Position numbers and translations under genes: made by a program
Notes under the pieces: generated by a model
The model's database searches: none
Seen by the model: the letters and a program-made list of their open reading frames with translations, nothing else
Told to the model about the DNA's origin: nothing
Assembly: GCF_014699035.1 (NCBI RefSeq)
Contig: NZ_JACXAA010000012.1
Location: forward strand, 1 to 64,000
From: Spirosoma validum
GTDB taxonomy: Bacteria; Bacteroidota; Bacteroidia; Cytophagales; Spirosomataceae
Length of the DNA: 64,000 bases
Direction: 5' to 3'
Shown: positions 27,579 to 37,000 of the stretch, piece by piece
Layout: each line of letters opens with the position of its first letter
How positions within the stretch are numbered: position 1 is the first letter of the stretch

Positions 27579-28875
27579 ACTTAAGTCAATCCAAATCGCT
27601 GGTAATACGCCAATGGTGATAAAGTTGCCCCTGACAAAGCGTCAATTTATTGATGTAAAGATCGGTGACAAGCTATGTCCATTATTGGTAAGCCCTGGAG
27701 ACAGCTTACAAATTAGCTATACCAAGCAAAACTTGATTCCCTTTCAGTTTTCAGGTCCAGGCGCTCCCGTGGCCACCTATTTAACGCAAATAGCCACTAT
27801 TTGGCGTTCTTATGAGACAAAAAATGGTAAACACATCCTTCAACTAGAGCCTCAGGCATTTGTGAATCGACTTGATTCAGTTCAAAAAGCTTACACTCGT
27901 CTGACTAAGCCTACACTGACGACAAGGGAGGAGTCAGCTCAGATTAGCCATCTATTGGCCCAAAAGAATGCAATGCAACTGCTAGCTTACAAGTTGAATT
28001 ATAGTATGGCCCATTTCTACCCGTATCCCCCCCAACACGCCACCACCAGCCGCATTAAGCCATGTCACGGATGAAGTACCCTTTGATGAAAGCTTGCTTC
28101 GAGCGAATATGTATGAATATGGTTTTGTCTTGACCATGTATCTGCAAGCCGCCCTTATCCCGTCTTTATTTGCGGGTAAATCCAAAGACCAAAGCTTAGT
28201 TATAACTGATAACCTACCGCGTTTAGCCAATCAGCAAATTCTTAAGAAAAACTACCAGACCCCATTCGTGTTTATTTACAGGCTAAACAAGTGGATATGG
28301 CTCTTAGTATGCAGGGATTGACGCCAGGAACAGATTCTGTACGGATTACCCTTAATAAGGAGCCTGATTATGGGTTATATGCTCCCACGATTCAGCAAAA
28401 GTATACCAAATGGCAAGCGTTAGCACCGGGTCAAGTTGCCCCTAACTTTACTGGAGTTACCCCAGATGGTCAATCCGTGTCTCTATCAGATTTGAAAGGT
28501 AAAATAGTGTATGTGGATGTATGGGCCACCTGGTGTATGCCTTGCCGGGAAGAGTTCCCAGCCGCCAAGCAGTTGCAATAACGGTTTGCCCGAAAGGACC
28601 AGGTCGCTTTTCTATACGTATCAATTGATCGGGACGTATCAATTGATCGGGATCAACAGGCCTGGCAGAAAATGTTGGGTGCAGATTCTACTTTTAAGGG
28701 CATTCATATCAATATCCCGCCTGGTGAAAGTTTCAATGCTTTCTGGCAGGCCTATCAGTTCAGTATTATTCCCCGCTATCTACTAATTGATCAGCAAGGG
28801 AAGTTAATCAACGTCAATGCAGTTCGCCCCTCGGCTAGTATCATTACGGAGACGATTGACAAGCAATTGAAGTGA
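27530..28875 (+). pseudogene. Broken TlpA-like thiol-disulfide protein gene
   Basis: The remains encode an N-terminal beta-type domain (VSPGDSLQISYTKQNLIPFQFSGPG in part) and a C-terminal thioredoxin domain. The latter has APNFTGVTPDGQSVSLSDLKGK, the active site WATWCMPCRE and the cis-Pro region IIPRYLLID, the plan of periplasmic TlpA/ResA-like reductases. Lesions seen: no start codon or signal peptide in frame at the 5' end; a frameshift near 28040-28070 (HVTDEVPFDESLL resumes in another frame); a second near 28255 (DPIRVYLQAKQVDMAL); an in-frame TAA at 28579-28581; and an 18-base tandem duplication just after it. It cannot give a full product. Confidence 0.85.
28616..28651 (+). repeat. 18-bp perfect tandem duplication inside the TlpA pseudogene
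   Basis: Two identical 18-base units abut (28616-28633 and 28634-28651), giving VSIDRD twice in the encoded frame. The length is a multiple of three, so it does not itself shift the frame; it looks like slippage in a decaying gene. Confidence 0.9.
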
Positions 28876-28990
28876 ACGCTCTTAACTAATTTACAATAAT
28901 TAAATTCTATGAAAGATGCTTTACTATTCACATGCTTATGAAAATAACCGTTGATTGAGCTAGAAGCTTCATGTACCCTATTCTTAGAAA

Positions 28991-29026
28991 ACGCTCCCCA
29001 AAATGAGACGAAGGAGCATTCATGTA
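28991..29026. repeat. Small hairpin repeat, copy 1
   Basis: GCTCC and GGAGC flank a core containing TGAGAC (29004-29009), then TTCATGT. Related copies lie at 31841-31874 and 33864-33900. The surrounding gap 28876-29387 holds only one possible small ORF (29130-29276). Confidence 0.6.
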
Positions 29027-29129
29027 TCTGCTTCATAGATGGGGCTATCACTGAAACAGCATTTAGCTAGAAGTTTCGTAATTTGGCTGATACATAACAC
29101 ATTGTAAGACATCTAAATCTTTGTCAATT

Positions 29130-29276
29130 ATGAAAATTAACAATTTAGGTCTCCTAATCCTCAGCTTCATATGTGTGGTTATGATTGCTGTGACTGGTAA
29201 TTATATATTTTCTCTCCCGGCTGACTTTTTCGTCTTATTATCCATTTGGCAACAGCATAGATTAAACCAGCAATAG
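29130..29276 (+). CDS. Possible 48-residue membrane peptide
   Basis: An ATG-started frame encodes one strong hydrophobic helix (LGLLILSFICVVMIAVTGNYIF) interrupted only by its own loop, a second weaker hydrophobic patch (ADFFVLLSIW) and a polar tail (QQHRLNQQ). The composition is unlike a random frame. There is no recognisable homology and no clear ribosome-binding site. It stands alone between the TlpA pseudogene and a convergent epimerase gene. Confidence 0.4.
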   Translation: MKINNLGLLILSFICVVMIAVTGNYIFSLPADFFVLLSIWQQHRLNQQ

Positions 29277-29387
29277 CTGAATGCCAACAACGTCTGAATA
29301 TACGCTGGTTTTAACATCTGTCTAACTCAATGCGTAGCAGACGGAATTTGCCAACAGTATCCAAATGGACAAAAAACCCCTTGTACC

Positions 29388-30293
29388 TTACGCCCCCCAG
29401 GTCACGTATTTTTGCCAGTTGTGTTGTTCCTTAAAGCCCAGCACTTCCCGGATTTTGCGATTGGAAAATAAGGCTTCATAAGTCCCCAAGGCCCGACTGA
29501 TGGGTACTCCCGGGAAGAACCGTTCCACCAGCTCCAGGCTGGGAAGAATGGCCCCGTTGTGATCGTTACCGGCATTGAACACCTGATAACCCAGCCCCTC
29601 TTTTTGCAAACATAAGTCCACAATCTGGCCCAGATCCCGGGCATCGATGTAATTGAAGGCATTCCGGCGTCGCACCTCAGGATGGGTAAAATAAGCAGGA
29701 AACAACTCGGCGTATTCGTGGGGTTCAATCACATTACCGATCCGTAGGGCATAGATATCTACCCCTGAGCGTCGCTGAAAGCTACGGGCTGTTTGTTCAT
29801 TGACTACCTTGGACAAGCCATAGCTGTCCATGGGATCGACGGCGTAGTCCTCCTCCAGCGGCAAGACGTGCGGGTTGGTTTGGCCATCGGAAAAGCAGAT
29901 ACCGTAGGTTGTCTCGGAGGAGGCAATAATAATCTTTCGGATGCCCAGTTTAACGGCCGCTTCAATTACATTGTAAGTTCCCATCGTATTGACCCGAAAC
30001 GTCTCATTATCGGGCTTGAGCAAGATTCTGGGCACAGCGGCAAAATGAACGACTGCATCAAACGTAGGGACGCCGGTACCAGGCTCCAGTTCATCTAAGC
30101 GGGCGTACGAACTCAGGGCATTGAACATCTGGCCAGAATCGGTAATATCAGCGACCAGATTATTGACCCCCGGATAATCCAGGGGCATCAGGTCGACATT
30201 CAACACGGTATGGCCCTGGTCGAGCAGGTAGGGAATGACGTGCTTACCGGCCTTGCCCGATCCGCCGGTAAAAAATACTCGCTTTTTAGTCAT
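29388..30293 (-). CDS. NAD(P)-dependent epimerase/dehydratase family protein
   Basis: An extended short-chain dehydrogenase fold of 301 residues. The nucleotide-binding motif is FFTGGSGKAGKHV, the acidic VNVDLMP-like turn after beta-2 favours NAD, and the catalytic elements are SSETTYG and YGLSKVVNE (Tyr and Lys). The HPEVRRRNAFNYIDARDLGQIV segment is typical of sugar-nucleotide or uronate-type family members. It lies 226 bases after a second NAD(P)-binding gene on the same strand; whether they are cotranscribed is unclear. The exact substrate cannot be stated. Confidence 0.85.
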   Translation of the reverse strand: MTKKRVFFTGGSGKAGKHVIPYLLDQGHTVLNVDLMPLDYPGVNNLVADITDSGQMFNALSSYARLDELEPGTGVPTFDAVVHFAAVPRILLKPDNETFRVNTMGTYNVIEAAVKLGIRKIIIASSETTYGICFSDGQTNPHVLPLEEDYAVDPMDSYGLSKVVNEQTARSFQRRSGVDIYALRIGNVIEPHEYAELFPAYFTHPEVRRRNAFNYIDARDLGQIVDLCLQKEGLGYQVFNAGNDHNGAILPSLELVERFFPGVPISRALGTYEALFSNRKIREVLGFKEQHNWQKYVTWGA

Positions 30294-30519
30294 GGGTTAG
30301 CCTGGTTAGGCGGTGATTTTTTCGGTTGTTAACTGATGCTGCTGGCGCATTTTATTCCAGCCCAATTTATCATGATTCGTTTGCGTAGTAACTCTAGAAC
30401 TCGGAACAAGATCATTGCCATTCAGCAGGTACGTCGTTATGGAGGAAGGGAGTAACCTGTTACGCCCGCTTTTGACCTGCTTAAAAATAAACCAGGCTTG
30501 CGGATGTGTCGTAATAGCG

Positions 30520-31587
30520 TTACGGGATCAACCTTTCCTGCCGAAGCCTGACAAACAGATCAATAAATGAATCCCGCGTATCCTGGTAAACGGTAAAGCC
30601 CAGCTTTCGGCTCTTCGACATATCCGTCATCACCTCCAGGGGACGGCCTAGATCTAAATCCGTGTGCCAGGCCGAGGCCAGACGCTCTAGCATGGGTTCT
30701 TTCAACTTGTGGCTGGCCGCTATAGCGCGCCACAGCGTCGCGTCGGCTCCGATGGCGGCTTGAAGGGGGTGTATCGTCCCATCGAAGCCTCTGGCTTCCA
30801 GGCCAAACCAGTTGGCAAGCTGCTGCCAGAGCCAGTTCCAGCGGAACACATCGCCGTTGGCAACATTGAAGGCCTGATTACGGGCGGCTTCGGTGGTCGC
30901 AGCCCAGATCATATGCTGGGCCAAAACCCGGGCATCCGTTACGTCTGATAGCCCGTTCCACTGGGCGTCGGAACCAGGAAACTGAAAGGGTCGGCCGGTT
31001 TCTTTGCAGATGGAAGCATAGACGGCCAGCGTGGTGCCCATGTTCATCATGTTGCCCACGGCTTTGCCAATTACCGTATGCGGCCGGTGAATACTCCAGG
31101 TAAAGCCATCCCGTTCAGCCGCAGCATACACTTCATCTTCCTGAGCGTAATAGAAATTCTCGATCGCCAGTCTGGGATGTTCTTCCCGTACCGGCGTTAT
31201 AGGTAGTGTGCCGGCTTTGGCATAAGCCTCAAACGGACCTAGGTAGTGCTTAAGTCCAGTGACCAGCGCCACGTGCTGCACAGTATTGGTTGGCCTAACC
31301 GCATCCAGCAGGTTGCGAACCATCAGGCTGTTTACCCGGATGTTTTCAGCTTCGGTTTCGTTGCGCATCCAACTGGTAATAAACACGTGAGTGGGACTAA
31401 CTTCAGACAAGGCCGCCTTCAGACTATCCATACGCAACAGGTCCGCTGCGATGGGGATCAATCCGTTTAGCTCTGTGGCGGGATTACGGGCCAGTCCATA
31501 CACGGTCCACTCCTGGTCGAGCAGCCTTTGGGCCAGATTACTGCCAGTAATACCGCTGACACCGACTACTAAGGCTATTTTTTTCAT
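30520..31587 (-). CDS. PRISE-type SDR reductase (progesterone 5-beta-reductase/iridoid synthase family)
   Basis: The 355-residue protein has the NADP-binding start ALVVGVSGITGSNLAQRLL and two hallmarks of the PRISE subgroup: the Lys-containing TGLKHYLGPFE motif and the catalytic-Tyr region ENFYYAQEDEVY. PRISE enzymes reduce the C=C bond of enones with NADPH. In bacteria their physiological substrates are mostly unknown, so the natural role here is open. The gene starts opposite an SDR-AraC pair, across a 520-base gap that contains a hairpin repeat, suggesting a small xenobiotic- or metabolite-handling neighbourhood. Confidence 0.88.
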   Translation of the reverse strand: MKKIALVVGVSGITGSNLAQRLLDQEWTVYGLARNPATELNGLIPIAADLLRMDSLKAALSEVSPTHVFITSWMRNETEAENIRVNSLMVRNLLDAVRPTNTVQHVALVTGLKHYLGPFEAYAKAGTLPITPVREEHPRLAIENFYYAQEDEVYAAAERDGFTWSIHRPHTVIGKAVGNMMNMGTTLAVYASICKETGRPFQFPGSDAQWNGLSDVTDARVLAQHMIWAATTEAARNQAFNVANGDVFRWNWLWQQLANWFGLEARGFDGTIHPLQAAIGADATLWRAIAASHKLKEPMLERLASAWHTDLDLGRPLEVMTDMSKSRKLGFTVYQDTRDSFIDLFVRLRQERLIP

Positions 31588-32109
31588 AACAAGCGTTGAC
31601 TAGCTGGGTACATCTTCAGCCGCGAATAATGACCCTTCAGGAAAATAAGTTGTAAACCCTGCTGTGTGTTTAGAATTAGGACTATTGCCGCTGTCTTGTG
31701 AGGCTATAACACCGGGTGAGCTTCTGATCGGTTTGTAAAAGACGTAATGGCTAGTCTATTTGATTGGACATTCGATTGTGGAAGATCGTATACTATGGAT
31801 TAGTGTTGACAGTTATCAAAAGATAATTGTCTCAAAAAAACGCTCCCAAAGGTGAGACACTAGCACTTTATGTACAATTCGACTAAGTTGTTTAGGGCAG
31901 TGCAATTTAGTAATTGATCTTAGGTTGCCACTAAGGTTTCGTCCAACGGCTTGGTTAATCCTTTCTGCAAGCACAATACAATACTTCTATTGCCTTACCG
32001 GAAGTAAAATTATCCCAGGATCATCTATGATTTGAACACAACGAACCGCTATTTGAACACGGTTTTTAGTACGACCTATCTCAAATTTGCCTCATACTTA
32101 GAACAAGAT
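31588..32109. other. Divergent intergenic region
   Basis: This gap separates the PRISE gene (minus) from the SDR gene (plus) and must hold both promoters. Apart from the hairpin repeat at 31841-31874 no gene or site is evident. An in-frame upstream codon at 32032 would extend the SDR by 26 residues, but that extension is not SDR-like. Confidence 0.6.
31841..31874. repeat. Small hairpin repeat, copy 2
   Basis: CGCTCCCAAA then GGTGAGACACTAGCACTTTA, matching the copies at 28991-29026 and 33864-33900 around a shared TGAGAC core (31853-31858); the right arm is degenerate. Confidence 0.5.
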
Positions 32110-32904
32110 ATGAATGTTACCTTAATAACCGGAGCTTCAGGCGGTATCGGCGAAGCCCTGGCCACCCAACTGGCCGTACGAAAACATAATTTGTTGCTAG
32201 TAGCCCGCCGTGCCGACAAACTCGAAATGCTTTGTACACAACTCACTGAAACATATGGCATTCAGGCTCAATATATTCCGGCAGACCTAAGTAAGGCCGA
32301 TGCGGCCGGGCAGGTTTTTGAAGAATGTCGAAAAAAAAAGCTGACAGTTACCCTATTGGTAAATAATGCAGGCATTGGCTCCAATGGTGAGTTTATAAAA
32401 AATGATCTGCAAGCTGAGTTGGCAATGCTGCAGTTGAACAATGCTTCCCTGGTGGCTCTGTGTCACTTTTTTCTGCCCGATATGATCGCCAACAATAAGG
32501 GTGGTATCATCAACGTAGCCTCGCTAGCCGCGTTTTTTCCAAGCCCTTATATGGCTGTTTATGCGGCTTCCAAAGTATTTGTACGGTCGTTTACGGAAGC
32601 CCTTACCCAAGAGTGCAAACCATACGGCATTCGGGTGCTTTTGTTTAGTCCCGGTTTCACTAGTACCAATTTTATGAATACTCCTGCCAACGATAATGCC
32701 TGGGGCAAAGCCCTGACTGATGGGGCTTATACGCAGACGGCTGAACAGGTTGCCATCGAACTGATCCAGGCTTGGAAAAAGAAAGAAACTTTTCACGTAT
32801 CAGGCCGCTTTAATGCCTGGGCAGTGCGGCTGGGAGCGTTGATACCTAATGCCACCATCGCCCGGATGTTTGCCAGTCGAAAACGAAAGCAAATGAGTCA
32901 GTGA
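32110..32904 (+). CDS. Short-chain dehydrogenase/reductase (SDR)
   Basis: A classical SDR of 264 residues: cofactor motif TGASGGIGEAL, NNAGIG, the catalytic Ser in NVASLAAF and YAASK with Tyr and Lys. The ARRADKLEMLC segment after beta-2 (Arg after the strand) favours NADP. The ATG at 32110 is chosen because it begins the first beta strand (MNVTLITGASGG). The stop overlaps a possible GTG start of the following AraC gene, so the two form an operon in which the regulator probably controls the enzyme. The C-terminal segment ends in a basic stretch (ASRKRKQMSQ). Substrate unknown. Confidence 0.9.
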   Translation: MNVTLITGASGGIGEALATQLAVRKHNLLLVARRADKLEMLCTQLTETYGIQAQYIPADLSKADAAGQVFEECRKKKLTVTLLVNNAGIGSNGEFIKNDLQAELAMLQLNNASLVALCHFFLPDMIANNKGGIINVASLAAFFPSPYMAVYAASKVFVRSFTEALTQECKPYGIRVLLFSPGFTSTNFMNTPANDNAWGKALTDGAYTQTAEQVAIELIQAWKKKETFHVSGRFNAWAVRLGALIPNATIARMFASRKRKQMSQ

Positions 32905-32915
32905 GCCGAGTTACC

Positions 32916-33830
32916 ATGCAAAAAGATACCCTAACAACCCTCAACATAGATACCATTGCACAAAGCCATAAAGCATTGGGCATTGGTAAGCCGAAGCATC
33001 CGTTGTTTAGCATTCTGCGATTTGAGGACTTGCCAAGAATAAACAATGATGCACGGGTGCGTTTGATTTTTGATTTTTACCAAATCGTATTGAAAAAAGA
33101 CTGTCCCGGCAAAATTCAGTATGGTCAAACCCCATATGATTTTGACGAAGGCATCATGTCTTTTTTTGCCCCCAGGCAGGTCAGTATTCTGGAACCTGGC
33201 AACGTATTGGCCAAATCCGGCTGGTTGTTGACTATTCACGCTGATTTTTTCAGAACTTTTCCCTTAGGGAAGAGAATAAAGGACTATGCCTTTTTCGAAT
33301 ACGCTGTTAATGAAGCTCTAATCCTGTCGGAAGATGAGGAACAATCGATTGATACCATCTTTCAACAAATTGAAAAAGAGTACAATTTGCCTATTGATAG
33401 GTATAGTCAGGATGTGGTCTTATCGAATGTGGATTTGATGCTCACCTACTGCAATCGATATTATAATCGGCAATTTATTACCCGTAAACCCAGACACAGC
33501 GAGTTGCTGAGTAGAGTTGAACGCATACTCAATGAATCGGTGCGAAACGCAGCCGAGCAAGGCCTACCAACTGTCAATGTCCTGGCGTCGCATATGAACC
33601 TGTCGCCTAACTACCTGAGCGATTGTCTGAAGCAGCTAACTGGCCAAACTGGCCAGCAGTATATTCACGAAAAGCTGATTGAGCGCGCTAAAGAAATCTT
33701 AGCCACCACTGAATTGTCAGTCAGCGAAATAGCCTACCAATTAGGATTTGGATACCCACAATCATTCAGCAAGTTATTCAAGAGCAAGACCGGTCTATCC
33801 CCCCAATCATTTCGGCAAAGCTTTAACTAA
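32916..33830 (+). CDS. AraC-family transcriptional regulator
   Basis: About 304 residues: an N-terminal cupin-like sensing region (FDEGIMSFFAPRQVSILEPG) and a C-terminal pair of helix-turn-helices (NVLASHMNLSPNYLSDCLKQLTGQ, then LSVSEIAYQLGFGYPQSFSKLFKSKTGLSP in part). The ATG at 32916 fits homologues beginning with a short 'KDTLTTLNI' lead; a GTG at 32901 that overlaps the SDR stop would add five residues. It is cotranscribed with the SDR gene and probably autoregulates that pair. Confidence 0.92.
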   Translation: MQKDTLTTLNIDTIAQSHKALGIGKPKHPLFSILRFEDLPRINNDARVRLIFDFYQIVLKKDCPGKIQYGQTPYDFDEGIMSFFAPRQVSILEPGNVLAKSGWLLTIHADFFRTFPLGKRIKDYAFFEYAVNEALILSEDEEQSIDTIFQQIEKEYNLPIDRYSQDVVLSNVDLMLTYCNRYYNRQFITRKPRHSELLSRVERILNESVRNAAEQGLPTVNVLASHMNLSPNYLSDCLKQLTGQTGQQYIHEKLIERAKEILATTELSVSEIAYQLGFGYPQSFSKLFKSKTGLSPQSFRQSFN

Positions 33831-33859
33831 GGTTGGCAGATTGTATATGGTTTATTTCT

Positions 33860-33900
33860 CACATGAAAGCTCAAAAGTGAGACTAGGGAGCTTTCATGTG
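33860..33900. terminator. Bidirectional terminator hairpin / repeat copy 3
   Basis: CACATGAAAGCTC (33860-33872) and GAGCTTTCATGTG (33888-33900) are a perfect 13-bp inverted repeat with a 15-base loop containing TGAGAC. It lies between the convergent AraC and hybrid-sensor genes and is the best-preserved of the three related hairpins. Confidence 0.75.
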
Positions 33901-33938
33901 ATGCATCAGTATTCGGGCGTTAAAAAAGACAGTAAATT

Positions 33939-33948
33939 GGGGGGGGGG
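33939..33948. repeat. G10 homopolymer tract
   Basis: Ten consecutive G lie between the convergent AraC and hybrid-sensor genes, about 95 bases beyond the stop of the latter. Confidence 0.9.
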
Positions 33949-34041
33949 TGCCAACATTCGTACGATTTGGCAAAACTACCAGAGAAGAGTGTAGCTCGGC
34001 AAAAGGCAGAACTGTTCCAACGAATGGGAAAGGCAGATCGG

Positions 34042-37000
34042 TTACTCCATATCCCGAAAGCTACTAGGGGAGACCCCTTTTTCTTCCGAAAAAACCCGGC
34101 TGAAATACCGAGGATTGTCGAAGCCCACTGCGTAAGCAACATCGGCAACGCTCAACGTTGAATTTAGCAGTAACTCTTCAGCTTTTTGTAGGCGAAGAGC
34201 CCTCAGGTAAGGAATGACCGACAGGCCTGTCAGCGCCATTACCTTGCGGTACAACGAGTTCCGGCTCATGCCCATCAACTCACAGATCATGTTCGTATCC
34301 AGGGCCACGTTATCCAGATGACGTTCCAGAGTACTTCGTAATTTCACCACAAACTGGTCTTCCCGCGTATCAGTCTCACCGGCGAGACCCGGACTAGGCT
34401 GCTGGTTTCCCAGCGCTCGCTGGCTGTAATAGCGCTGCAACAGCCGTCTGGTCTGAAGCAGATTACCCAGCACAAGCAGCAGTTCTTCCCGCTGGAACGG
34501 CTTCACCAGGTACGCATCCCCCCCCCGCCGTAAGCCCGCCATCCGGTCGTCCACAGCAGCCCGGGCCGTGAGCAATACAATCGGAATATGGCTGGTGCGT
34601 TCGTCGTTCTTCAGGGTAGCGCAGAGTTCAAATCCGTCTTTAACGGGCATCATCACATCGCTCAGAATCAGGTCCGGTGTAGTGGCCAAGGCCAGGTCGA
34701 TGCCGATCTGCCCGTTTTCGGCCCGAATGATTTGGTAATCCTCCCGCAGGCAGGTCTGGATATAAGTGGCGACATCGTTATTATCTTCCACCAGCAACAA
34801 CATAGGGCGATCCGGAGCCTCCTCCGGATCGGATCTGCCCCCCTCGTCCATTTCGCCCGAGTCAGGGGTGGGCCGTACATCGTCAGCCAGGGGTGCCTGC
34901 CGGGTTAGAGGCAGACGGACCACGAATTCAGTGCCAAGACCAGGTCCCGCCAGTCCGCCCCCCCCCAGTCCGGGACGGTTGCGAACGGCCAGGCCACCCT
35001 GCATCAGATTAACCAACTCCCGCACCAGCGAGAGACCAATGCCCGTACCACCACGGACTGATTCGGCCTGAGGTGGCCCGGCCTGGTGCGGCCCAGCCAA
35101 TCCAGGCCGGGCCTGATAAAAGCGGTCAAAAATCTTGGTCAGACTGGCCGGGTCAATGCCGGGACCGGTATCGCTGACGGTGATCTGAATCCATGGCTCA
35201 TTTAGATGACTTGTGGGCGTCAGTGCTTCGTGGTAGCCCGCAGGGGCAAGCGGTTGCCAGCGGGTCTGAATAGCTACCTCACACCTGACCTCCCCCCCCG
35301 GCGGGGTAAAATTGAGGGCATTTCCCAGCAGGTTGGCCAGGATGTCCTGTAGTTTGTCCGGATTGAAGTCGGCCTCACAGACGTCCTTCTCCGCATGTAC
35401 GATCAGGTCTACCCCCTTCGCCTGGGCTTGCCATTGAAACGATTCACCGACGTAGCGGATAAAGCGGATTAGGTCGGTTCGCACGAGTTTGATCGGCATC
35501 TGGCCAGCCTCCAGCCGGGAGAGGTCCAGAATCTGATTGATCAGACGCAGCAGGTTGCGGCCGTTGCGTTCGATCAGGATGGCCGACTGACGCAGTTGGG
35601 GGGCAGCCTGCTGGTGGAGATTGTCAGCCATGCCCAGAATCACCGTCAGGGGCGTGCGGAACTCATGGGAGATGTTGGCAAAAAAACGGGATTTGGTCTC
35701 GTCGAGCTGTTGCAGATCCTGGGCCTGCCGGGCAATGACCCGGGTGGCCTCGTTGATCTGGGTTTGCAGCCGGATCTGTGCCCGCTGGTGTCGCCGGTCT
35801 CGCCACCGTCCCCAAACCCACCCCCCGCCCAGCCACAGGAACACCAGGGCAACGGCAAACCAGCCGCGCAGGTAAAACGGCCGCAGTACGTGCACCCCGA
35901 TGGATAGCGTAGCCGACGACATTCGGCCGTCGGCGGCCTGCCCCCGAATCAGCAGTTCATGGTCGCCGTAGGGCAGGTTGCCCAGCCGCAGCGAGGACTC
36001 CGTCTGATACCGCCAGGTATTATCGACCCCCTTAAATTGGTAGGCGTACGTATTTTTCTGGGCATCGGTGTAATTAAGCAGCGCGAAGTCAAGAATACTG
36101 CTCCAGTCGTCGGGCAGTAGCGTAATCTGCCCGGTCCTGAGTAGTTCCCCGGTCTTGTCGACCAGCGTATTGCGGTCTGCGTCGAACTGGCGGAAGGAAA
36201 CCACACGAAGGGGCAGAGAGGGCATTGGGGATTCGGCTTCGAAATCACGCGGGTCAAAAGCCGTCACCCCGTTCAACCCACCGAAATAGAGCCGCCCCCG
36301 CGCATCCTGATAGTGGGCGATGCGGTTGAATTCGTTGTGGGAGATGCCCTCCTGCACTGTATAAGTCCGCGTGGTGAGCCGGACGGGATCGAACTGCATG
36401 ATGCCGTTATCGCTGCTGAGCCATAGGTGGCCCCGCCGGTCGGCGTACACCGCGTAAATATTATCGTTATTCAGCCCGTCGGCCCGCCTGAACTGGCGGT
36501 AGAGACACCGGACGCGATCCCAGCGTACTAGTCCGGCATTGGCCGTAGCTAGCCAGAACAGCCCTTGAGGGTCCTGGTAAAAATGCTGGTAGCTGTCGAC
36601 GGGTAGCTTAAAGGGCCCGCTTCCACCCCGCCAGTAGCGAGCCGTAACGCCCTTTCGGGGATCGACCGTGTAGAGTCCCGTAGTAGCGCACAACCAGAGC
36701 GTACCCTGTCGGTCAGCGCCAATATGAAGGACATGAGCCCGGGTTAATTCGGGAAACTGGTTATAATTCCTGAACGGTACTACGTGCTGTGTGAGCGGAT
36801 CGACCAGCCACAAACCGGGGTCGCCACCCGCGAGCAGCCGATACGGGCTGACCGAAAATGAATGCATGGTCCATATCGTCCCCAGGCTGGGCATAAGCAT
36901 TACCGTGGTTTTCGTGGTTTGGTAATCATACCCCACCAGGGTATTTCCCTGACCTAAGTACAACTTTGCGCCCAACGTATCGCTCAAACTGTTGAAAACG

